Origin: Anthoceros angustus | Lineage: Eukaryota; Streptophyta; Anthocerotopsida; Anthocerotales; Anthocerotaceae | Direction of reading: 5' to 3' | NCBI GenBank assembly: GCA_010909165.1 | Contig: MU008159.1 | Location: 62,001 to 126,000, forward strand | DNA: 64,000 bases | Part shown: one piece after another, positions 12,030 to 30,519 of the stretch | Position numbering within the stretch: the first letter of the stretch is position 1 | Layout of the letters: each line of letters begins with the position of its first letter | Made by a program: the position numbers and the translations under genes | The notes under the pieces: generated by a model | Seen by the model: the letters and a program-made list of their open reading frames with translations, nothing else | Databases searched by the model: none | What the model was told of the DNA's origin: nothing

Positions 12030-12890
12030 TTATATGTAGACATTAACAACAAGATATGAAAGGATATATATTTTTAGGTATTTTAAAAAAATAGGAGTAT
12101 TATTAACCTTTTTGGTGACTTTTCGTCTTTTGGCTGAACTTTGTTTCCAACGCTTAACACGTTTCTTGCTGTTTGCCCTAGTTTTCCTTTTAGGTGCAAC
12201 TTTTGTGCGATACGCTATCCTTCTACGCTTTCTAGATCTTGCATTTTTCTTCTTTCTCCTAATCTTCTTTCTTTTCTTCTTGCGCTTTTTTTTCTTATGA
12301 CCCCTTCCCTTTCTCCACCTTTGTGTAAACTTCTTCTTACGAACTCTTCTCACAACCTTAGTATAGCTTCTTTTTCGTTTCCTATTGTTGGTCACCACTG
12401 GTTGTCTCCTAATAACATAAGCTCGAGTAGCAGCTGCTTTATCTTTTTTAATCTTTTCTTCTTTACTAAGATTGTATTTCCTGTAACTCAAAGTCAATCG
12501 GAATTTTCCTTTGTTCTTGGTTATTTTGTTGGCGGAAACCATTCGCTTTAATTGCTGTGCTAGGTGTTTGCTAAAAGTTTTGGACAATTTGCCCTTGTAC
12601 AAATCAGCGACGTTCTTGGTGATTGCATGTTGGCTACTACCAGCCTTTTGCTTGAGTCCCAAAATTGCATCGCGTATCATGCAAGAATAGGAGGGATGAT
12701 CTGGTCGGAGCCGCGGTTTTCGTTGTTTTTGTCCATGAATTGTTCCATCCAACGCTGTCTGAAGCCCATCTTGATGGAGACCTTGATGCACTTTATCCTC
12801 TACATGGTTGTGACCTTGTTGCTCACCATGGATAGGCCCTGTACGAGGTGGAGAGCTTGCCTCCGGTGGTAGCACCACCTCCGTGGCCAT
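12030..12890 (-). CDS. Linker histone H1 with long Lys/Arg-rich, protamine-like tail
   Basis: The 286-aa open frame starts at ATG 12890. Residues 1-60 are His/Gln/Pro-rich. Residues about 60-135 form the GH1/H15 winged-helix domain: RPDHPSYSCMIRDAILGLKQ, then KNVADLYKGKLSKTFSKHL and KGKFRLT. This domain binds nucleosomal linker DNA at the dyad. From about residue 165 the chain is extremely basic and contains Arg as well as Lys (RRVRKKKFTQRWRKGRGHKK, RSRKRRRIAYRTK, KRRKVTKK). Somatic plant H1 tails are Lys/Ala/Pro-rich with few Arg. An Arg-rich tail behind a GH1 domain is the pattern reported for male-gamete H1s that give rise to protamines in liverworts. The last 25 residues are hydrophobic and may be translated intron: an in-phase donor AAG|gttaat at 12108/12107 would end the exon after KVTKK. 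The 3' boundary is therefore uncertain. Confidence 0.85.
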   Translation of the reverse strand: MATEVVLPPEASSPPRTGPIHGEQQGHNHVEDKVHQGLHQDGLQTALDGTIHGQKQRKPRLRPDHPSYSCMIRDAILGLKQKAGSSQHAITKNVADLYKGKLSKTFSKHLAQQLKRMVSANKITKNKGKFRLTLSYRKYNLSKEEKIKKDKAAATRAYVIRRQPVVTNNRKRKRSYTKVVRRVRKKKFTQRWRKGRGHKKKKRKKKRKKIRRKKKNARSRKRRRIAYRTKVAPKRKTRANSKKRVKRWKQSSAKRRKVTKKVNNTPIFLKYLKIYILSYLVVNVYI

Positions 12891-13823
12891 TCCCTGCGGA
12901 GGTTGCTACATTTGGTAGAAGGGAAGAGGAGGAAAAGGACGAGGACCAAAGGAAAAAGTGTGGGAAGCAAAGAGAAGGAAATTGAGCTGGTGCTTGTAAA
13001 GGTGCAAAAACATGATTGTTTTTATTTTGCTGGTGCCTAGTTATAAAACAGTGTGCGGCTAGCGCGGTAACCGTCTGCCCAAAATTCCAAAATGCCTATA
13101 CACGAAAGACCTAAAATTGTACCCACCCGAGCCGACGTGGCGGGGCAATGCGCATATCAACATCAACATCCTCCCTCTGTTTTCACAGTATATACCTGCA
13201 TGTACAGAAAGTTGGTACCATGGTGTCTTGCACGTACTGCCGGTGACCGGTCCCCGTCGCAGCAGGTGATGCTGGTGTATCGGTCGGGTCGGCGCGGGCT
13301 TATGAGCTGCCTACGAGTCTGGAAGAGAGGTGGGGTGAGCTGCGTTGCACCACAACTGTGCTGCGCTGAGCTTCAGAGATGGCGGACGCAGGTGGGGCCG
13401 GTCGTGAGATTCTCCAGTCAGTCTATGCCTCACGGCGCAGCTTTGAGGAAACTTCACGCCATCTTATTACTCTCCCCCCTCCTCTCCCACTGCAATGCAG
13501 CTAGTGCTGAGTGCCCATCCTCTTGCTAGTTAGGTACCTCGAGCTGGTTCCTCTCACCTGGAGGCCTTCTGAACACCAGCTTTCCAGAACGTTCCCCTAC
13601 CCCCCACCCCCCCCATCCTTGTCACTAATTTCGATTCCATCCCGACGGCGAGCACGACCACTTCTTTTCAGATTGTGCGCCGTCTCCATGCATCCGCGGA
13701 CTGGCATTGCCACAATAACTTTGTGAACGCGAAGGCCTGCTTCCTCTCTTCTCCTTGCTTCCGCATCAGTTGCTGAATCAGATCCGCCGCCGGCCCAAGC
13801 CAGGGCTTTCAGCTCCAGCCAGC

Positions 13824-14685
13824 ATGGTTGGCTACAGCGAGGTATGCTGCTTTCCGGCCTTCAATTTTCTGCGCTCGCTATCGGTGTCGGTAGGGTTGCG
13901 CATTTGGTGCAAATTGTGCAATAACCTTTGTGCAATGCAGGATTTCTTCGTGAGGAACTGGGATCGATACTACGGTCCGTTTAACAATTGTGGTAATCAG
14001 TGTATACCCCCTCCTCCCCCCCCAAAGAAGGAGGAGAAGAAAGAGGAGAAGAAGGAGGAAAAGAAGGAGGAGAAGAAGGAGGAAAAGAAGGAGGAGAAGA
14101 AGGAGGAGAAGAAGGAGGAGAAGAAGGAGGAAAAGAAAGAGGAAAAGAAGGAGGAGAAGAAGCCCGATCCACCGAAACCTAAGGTGCCTTGCTCTCAATT
14201 TGATGTTTGCGCCCTGGCCTTGACTTTGTTTTCTCTCAGGACCTCAATTTGTGCGATGCCATGCGATGCAGCCAATCAACGTCAAAGTGCGCATCTGCTG
14301 TCAGAAATGTGTCAAGGATCTCACCTACGCTCTCTCTGGAACGCCTGGTAGGCATCCTATCCTCGAGACTCCGATCCCATCCGATCGAGTTTAGCGCGAT
14401 TGTTTTTTTCTGACCGTCTCCAGGTTGCATTTTTCTTTCTTATCACACGGTGCTCACAGCTGTGGAAATCCTCCATGTGCAGGAATTGAGAGCTTCAGCA
14501 TCAACATATCCGGGCAGAAGGTATCTGTGGTTGGAGCAAGTTTGAAGCCCGACGAAATTCTCAAGATCATCAAGAAGGTTAAGAAGACTTCTGAGTTGAT
14601 ACCCGATCCGCCACCACCACCGAAGAAGGAGGAGAAGAAGGACGACAAGAAAGGAGACGATAAAAAAGGTGATGCCAAAAAATGA
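13824..14685 (+). CDS. HMA-domain protein D with (KKEE)n expansion, 4 exons
   Basis: Predicted 179 aa. Plus-strand exons: 13824-13841 (MVGYSE), 13941-14183, 14272-14347 (76 nt) and 14483-14685; they total 540 nt, GT-AG, in phase. Exon 2 encodes FFVRNWDRYYGPF, then a Pro run and a long highly charged (KKEE)n repeat ending PDPPKPK. Exon 3 encodes VKVRICCQKCVKDLTYALSG, with a normal CxxC metal site (CQKC). Exon 4 gives GIESFSINISGQKVSVVGAS, LKPDEILKIIKKVKKTSE, and a second Pro then Lys/Glu/Asp tail ending DAKK. The tiny first exon and 76-nt third exon match genes A-C, so all four derive from one ancestor despite D's opposite strand. The charged linker resembles those of plant HPP/HIPP proteins with KEE repeats. 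There is no CaaX box. Confidence 0.85.
14020..14163. repeat. Coding microsatellite (AAGAAGGAGGAG)n in HMA gene D
   Basis: About eleven to twelve 12-nt units encode KKEE repeats within exon 2. The A/G asymmetry gives long spurious Leu/Phe/Ser-rich frames on the minus strand. Such a repeat is likely to vary in length between individuals. Confidence 0.9.
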
Positions 14686-17275
14686 CGTGCGTCGCGCTTT
14701 CTTCTTTTCCTCTTAGCTAGACTACATACCTGGAATCGTGGTGGAGGCTGCTGCCCATCCGTGACTCCCAAGTCCCTGGCTCCCGGGGGCCCCCAGGGAG
14801 GGAGGTACTCGGGACAGCCCAGGCTCCAGGTCCAGTCCAGCCAGCCATGTGTGGCAATGTGGAAGCCGCCTCATTGGCGCTTGCCTTCTGCTTTTTATAA
14901 CCGAATCCTTCAGATCTAGCCGGTAACGTGTGGTGGTATGCCTTCGCGCTTTCTTTTATTGGTCCGAAGGAAGAGATCGTCGTCTGACAAGCTTGCCAGA
15001 ACCCCGCGTGCATATTGCGTTGCATCCCGAAATGACTGATGGAGCAGCTCCTGACTTCGCCCTTGAGTCTTGGGCCACTGTGGGTGCCCAATGCCTATGC
15101 CTATGCTGGCTGCCGGTTTTCTGTAGCCAGGCTGTTTCGTTATTAGCCAGGGAACTAGTTGCCTGCCTTCTGTCGGCTCCTGACCCAGGTTTCCTGCTTC
15201 CCAACACAAGGTCAAGGTCTGACACACAATTATTTCTGCAACTCACCTGGGTACAAACAAGTTCTGGCAAATGGATAGCCAATGGATACAACCAGCTTTG
15301 GGATCTTTGTACACAACTTTGGCATAAAGGAAACGGTGTACATTATCTCACTCCTCGAGTGGATCCTCCATAACCAACAGCGTTGCCAACAAACTGTCTC
15401 TTCATCAGCCGTCCCGAAAACAGGGTCCGGGGGCCAGGTTCAATAGGTCATGATTTGAGACAATGCACCCAAACTTGGCTGCCGCTCAATCCTGATTCCC
15501 GGTAACGACACCCGTCCCGTTACTTAGGGTTTAACGCCGCCGTACGAGTCACACGAGGATTGCCGCGGCACAAATCACTAACGATCTTCCAAGGGCAGCA
15601 GCGGCCACCACCGCCATCGCGAGGCAGGTGTTTGTCTTCAGCATCACTGCCACGCATTCGGATGTATTGTAAAATGACCAACCTGCATCCACTGTGGATT
15701 TGACGCATTTACAATCTCTCGAAGCAAGGAAATCATACCTTTCAAGGCAACAGTGTTTGCTGACAAAGTCAGAACGTCGATTATCAGACTCGTCTTGGCC
15801 GGAAACTCCCACACCTGATGGTGCAGAACATCATGAGCTCGAAACCAATGCGCTGCTCAGACTCCACCTAGGCAAATTCATTAGAAAGTCTTACCAGCAT
15901 GGCGACTAGGAAGACCTTGAAGTAGCTGGATATAAGAAGTGCACGTAGCAACTCTGAGAGTCTGTTCTACGGGACAAGATGTCAGAACAAGCAAGCCTAG
16001 AGAGTGCCGGATGCGAAGCCCACGTTTGGTTCAAGAATCCAGAGCCTGACTAACCTCAAGTATGACGAAGTAGGTCTTGAAACTACCTCAGCACCAAGAG
16101 CCACAGTCCACATAAACTGCAAACTTGGAATGCACACTTGCAAGAGCATCTGCCATTTCTTTCAGACTCAGCATCCAAAGTTATAACGAGACCCTTCCCT
16201 CGCCGGCTTTAAATTCCTCACCTCCTTGTCGAACTTCACCGACTAGAACAAGTGATATTGACATAGAAAGCCCTTTCTGCCAATGACTGCCAGCTACTAC
16301 ATGGGCTAAAGGATGCGTAGGACAAACCGCATACGGCGCTAAAGGATGCATAGGACAAACCATACCTGTCTTAAGCTTGTGAAGAGGGCTGAACGACTAT
16401 CCCATCGGAAAACATGTCCCTTATTTGAACATTGCCAGGCTGAACTCTCGATGTCAAGCGTTAAACAAAATCTCTACGAAGGACATGCATGTTTGTCATG
16501 CATCGGTTGCAAACATAAAGGATACATGAAAAATCTACTAGAAGAAGCAGACTCGCACTCCACAGTAAACCCTGCACAACACCCCGGAATTTTGAGAAAA
16601 TCAAGGGTTCAATTCGGGCGTGTCGCACAACAATGTCCGTTTAAGACGCAATACCCTATGAAGGCCGGTATTCCACGTGGCGCAGCCATTGAACAAAACA
16701 TGCCGATAGGCCTCGGGTTTGAGCAATATCAAATTGATGACGACGATCTGGGGTGCGAGAAAGCAAAAGCTCAAGTGCACTCTATCCTAACTCGCTTTGA
16801 AGGAGCCCATAAAGAGAAGAACGCAAAGCTCTGCAACCAAGCAACGAGTGCAGCATTCCAACAACCCTCACCAAAAACTCGTACTCAACATACTCGTCCA
16901 CAGTCCGCCCGCATTTATTCTGTCACCAGTCAAGCACGGAGTCCGGAATTTGAGCCACCTACAGACCCTGGAATCGAGTTTAACCACGGCCACTGCTGGT
17001 AGCTGGAGATGACACTTACGCAGACACAGAGTCGGATGTTGCCAGGAGAATAGAGCACGAAAACCGAGGGCGCGGGAGTAGCGCAGTGCACGCATATTTT
17101 CTGCGCTGTGGGTGCCATGGCAACCCTGCTAGGTGGAGTACCGCAAGGTATAGTCTGGCGAGCATTTAGCTCGAAATCGGAAACGTGTCCCCAATTTCCA
17201 AAAGCCCAATTCTGTTGATGTTGGATCGGGACTCGGAGTCCAAAATGCTTGCAAATGTCATGCCATCAAATACCA
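14686..17275. other. Region without a recognisable gene
   Basis: This lies between the 3' end of HMA gene D and the 3' end of the pentapeptide gene. The only long frame is at 16346-17002 (described separately). No RNA gene or mobile element is recognised. Confidence 0.45.
16346..17002 (+). CDS. Hypothetical 218-aa ORF
   Basis: An open frame of 218 codons on the plus strand, with a mixed, protein-like composition (a segment near EQYQIDDDDLGCEKAKAQ) but no family I recognise. It has no clear neighbours or splice partners and lies tail-to-tail with the pentapeptide gene. It could be a genuine lineage-specific exon or chance. Confidence 0.2.
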   Translation: MHRTNHTCLKLVKRAERLSHRKTCPLFEHCQAELSMSSVKQNLYEGHACLSCIGCKHKGYMKNLLEEADSHSTVNPAQHPGILRKSRVQFGRVAQQCPFKTQYPMKAGIPRGAAIEQNMPIGLGFEQYQIDDDDLGCEKAKAQVHSILTRFEGAHKEKNAKLCNQATSAAFQQPSPKTRTQHTRPQSARIYSVTSQARSPEFEPPTDPGIEFNHGHCW

Positions 17276-18521
17276 TTAACAAAATAGGCTTTCGCGCGTT
17301 TCCACACCCGTGACTGGATTTACGCCTGTGGCTTTCTTGCACATCTTCAGTCTCTGAGACTTGTCCAGGATGGCTTCCGTGAAATCAGCCCCCGTGATGT
17401 CCGCATCTGCAAAATGGAAGCCACTTTGAGGTGTATGGAGCCATGGCCCTACGGCGTTCTGCCTCTACCTGGCACTAACTGACCTTCAAATTGCGACCCA
17501 CTTAGGATAGCGTTGGTGAAGTTCGCTGCCGGACTCAACACAAGCCATGGATGAATTAGGTCCGGGGGGTTAAAAAGCAATAGAGTGTGTGAGTCTGCGA
17601 TAAGTGTTATAAGGATGTGCGCACCATTTTGCAGGTTGGAACTGCGAAAGACAACCCGATCCGCCAAAGCCCTAACCCTGGCAACCGCAGGAAACAAATG
17701 TGAGCAATATCTGAAGAAGGGAGGAAGTGCAGTACCTAGTACACAACTACTGAGAGGACGAGGCTGAGAGAAGAATGAGTCTAGTACCAGCTGGTATTCT
17801 TGAGGTTGGCCCCTTGAAAGCCAGCGAAAGTGTCCGTGGTGTTATCCAGGTTGGACCCTTCAAGATTTATTTGTCTACAGTCACAAGCTGCAAACAAGAC
17901 CCTACAAGTGGTTTGTCTGCACGGTAGCAAGAAACGAGAAGGCGAAAGGTTGGGGTTGGGGACCGGTTTGTACCTGCAAAAACGGCTCCTCGTAGGTCCT
18001 GCTGCGAGAGGTCGGCACCTCGCATTTCAGCATGGTCGTAGCTCTGTCATCCCATTCCAGATTCAGAAGTAGTAAAATTACGTGCCTGCTACAAAGCTGG
18101 CGCGTCGGCGTGGAATTGCATACCAGGAAATTGGCGAGGGCGGTGGGTGCAGAAACAGCCAAGGTGCCGACCGAGATTCCCAGCAACGCACCGGCAGCAA
18201 TGCTGCTCAACCCTTCCCTGACTTGCTGCCTTCGCTTGCTCGATCCCTCCGAGTCGGCGAGCCCTTGGTTGCTCCTCACTCCATTGCACGATTCTGCATT
18301 AGTTGTCTTGGCTACAGTGTGGACTAGATTGGAAGTCCTTAGGCCAGTCTACACAGAGACAGGAAGGAGCATGTCACCACATGGGGGCTCCTCACGACAG
18401 ATCGGTCACGGCAGCACGGCATTGGAAGAGCAATCACCGGAGCCACAGGCAATCGAGGATTCCGAGAGTACAACGGGACAAAGATGGAGGCAGCGCAACA
18501 CCTCAGGCTTAAAGCCTCCAT
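17276..18521 (-). CDS. Thylakoid lumenal pentapeptide-repeat protein, about 7 exons
   Basis: Plant homologues (Arabidopsis At2g44920 type) are thylakoid-lumen proteins with a right-handed quadrilateral beta helix of unknown biochemical role. Exon 1 starts at 18521 ([20 protein letters not shown]; Ser/Arg/Val-rich chloroplast transit peptide). The next exon ends at 18124 and carries SSKRRQQV, then a hydrophobic run ending APTALA, which looks like a thylakoid transfer signal with an AxA cleavage site. In-phase exons follow: 17974-18043 ([20 protein letters not shown]), 17788-17887 ([19 protein letters not shown]), 17625-17677 ([10 protein letters not shown]), 17484-17525 ([13 protein letters not shown]) and 17276-17406 ([17 protein letters not shown], ending [14 protein letters not shown]). 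The A(D/N)Lxx repeat and the terminal NPVTG-x-x-TRESL motif are diagnostic. The splice between exons 1 and 2 is not resolved; CGATCTGTC|gtgagg is a candidate donor. It lies 302 bp downstream of PIE1 on the same strand. Confidence 0.86.
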
Positions 18522-18823
18522 CTCTTCAACAAAACTCCTTCCCGTACCTTCAACCACTCGTGTCCCTAAGTTGCTCTACCACTGGTGCACCTACTGTCTT
18601 CCTTTGTGTTGCCACGGAGACTTCCCACACACAGTCACGAGCTGGATGGATTTCCGTGGGTAAAGTCCCCCATACCCTTACTGAACAACCCCACCCCTCG
18701 TTATAAAAAATGAAAGGTTACCAGAATACAAAGGATCCATCACCCTAACCAGGGCGACAGAAAGAATAGGCTTCCTAGAGGCCATCATCCTACGAGAAAG
18801 CAGATTCCAGTCAAAGGTTACAG

Positions 18824-29214
<10,391 letters not shown>

Positions 29215-30519
29215 ATGGCGGCAGCGCTGCGGGCAGGCCAGGCGGCGGCCCCTCTCAGCTCCGCGGCCGTGCGTGGCGCATCCCTGGAATTCGTCGACAA
29301 GGCCGCTGCATCCCGAATCGCGAGGTTGCGGAGAAGCGCGGCCGGCCGGCCGGCATCGCTGTTGCGCGTGGTGGCTGGCAGGAAGGAGGATGCCGATGCT
29401 GCCCCCTCCGCGGCTCCCGTGGTGGCCGCCAGCAGCGTGGCCGCGGCGTTGCTGCTGGACGCAGGGGCAGGGCCTGCTAAGGCGCTGACGGCTCAGGACA
29501 TCGAGGCGGCCATCCTCAGGGCGCAGGAGCTAGTGGCGCAGGCCACGGAGTTCGGCGGCTCGGCGTACGAGACCGGCAGGGGCGTGGTGGAGCAGGTGGT
29601 GGTGACGCTGAAGCCGGCCGTGGACGTCGTGGTGCCGGTGGTGAAGGACGCAGTCAGCGCGGCCCTGGAGGCGGCGGGGCCGCTGGCGTCCGACCTGCTG
29701 GCGCAGGCGCAGAAGGCGCTGCAGAGCGCGGGACTGGACATCACGCCCGTGGTGGAGGTGTCCAAGACGGCGGCGTCCGTGGCCTCGGAGGCGGCCGGGG
29801 AGGCTTCCGTGCTGCTCAAGGAGGCGGAGCCCGTGGCGTCTTCCACCCTGGAGCAAGTGCTGGCGGCGGATCCGCTCTTCCTGGCGGGCGGCGCTGGCGC
29901 GCTCATCCTCCTCTACCTCACCGCGCCGGTTCTGCTGTCGTCCGTGGCGTTCGCGGCGCGGGGCTATGCCGGGGACTTCACGGCCCCGCAAGCGCTGGAC
30001 CTGCTGTCGCAGCAGGACTACGCGCTCATCGACGTGCGCACGGAGAAGGAGAAGGGGAAGACGGGAGTCCCCAGCCTGCCCAAGAACGCCAAGAGCAAGT
30101 ATATCGTGGTGCCCGTGGAGGAGTTCGCGTCCAAGCTCAAGTCGCAGCTGCGGAACTCGCGGAAGGTGGAGGCGGAGGTGGCGGCCATCAAGATCTCGTC
30201 CCTCAAGCGCCTCAACAAGGGCTCCAAGATCATCATCATCGACTCTCAGGGCGACATCGCCAAGGTGGTGGCCAAGGCGCTCAACGTGCTGGGATTCAAG
30301 AACGCCTGGGTGGTGAGCGACGGATTCGACGGCTCCAAGGGCTGGGTGCAGAGCCGCCTCGGCACCGATTCCTACGGCTCCTCCTTCGCCGAGGTGCTGG
30401 CCCCCTCCCGCATCATCCCCGCTGCCACCAACCTCTTCTCCGGGGGCTCCTCCAAGTCATCAACCGTGGAGGTGACGGCAGGTAACCGTCGCCTTCTTCC
30501 CGGCGGATTTGACGAGTAG
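29215..30519 (+). CDS. CAS: Chloroplast calcium-sensing receptor CAS, intronless
   Basis: Thylakoid membrane protein linking chloroplast Ca2+ signals to stomatal, photoacclimation and state-dependent responses. Predicted 434 aa (Arabidopsis 387). Residues 1-55 are an Ala/Arg/Ser-rich transit peptide (MAAALRAGQAAAPLSS). A hydrophobic AxA segment (SVAAALLLDAGAGPAKA) follows, then an Ala/Val-rich helical region. One membrane span at about 221-243 (LILLYLTAPVLLSSVAFAAR) precedes a rhodanese-like domain at about 255-385 (LLSQQDYALIDVRTEKEKGK, IIIIDSQGDIAKVVAKAL, WVVSDGFDGSKGWVQSRLG). The site of the rhodanese catalytic Cys reads DSQGD, so the domain is non-catalytic, as known for CAS. The frame stays open 91 codons upstream of the chosen ATG, but only the ATG at 29215 begins a normal transit peptide. 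Codons are very rich in G/C at third positions, unlike PIE1 next door. Confidence 0.94.
   Translation: MAAALRAGQAAAPLSSAAVRGASLEFVDKAAASRIARLRRSAAGRPASLLRVVAGRKEDADAAPSAAPVVAASSVAAALLLDAGAGPAKALTAQDIEAAILRAQELVAQATEFGGSAYETGRGVVEQVVVTLKPAVDVVVPVVKDAVSAALEAAGPLASDLLAQAQKALQSAGLDITPVVEVSKTAASVASEAAGEASVLLKEAEPVASSTLEQVLAADPLFLAGGAGALILLYLTAPVLLSSVAFAARGYAGDFTAPQALDLLSQQDYALIDVRTEKEKGKTGVPSLPKNAKSKYIVVPVEEFASKLKSQLRNSRKVEAEVAAIKISSLKRLNKGSKIIIIDSQGDIAKVVAKALNVLGFKNAWVVSDGFDGSKGWVQSRLGTDSYGSSFAEVLAPSRIIPAATNLFSGGSSKSSTVEVTAGNRRLLPGGFDE

Noticed and set aside
13878-14198. Leu/Phe-rich minus-strand ORF resembling membrane segments
   Set aside because: It is the complement of the AAGAAGGAGGAG repeat in exon 2 of HMA gene D.
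29493-29991. Minus-strand ORFs antisense to CAS
   Set aside because: They are shadows of a GC3-rich coding region. The plus frame has a transit peptide, membrane span and rhodanese domain.
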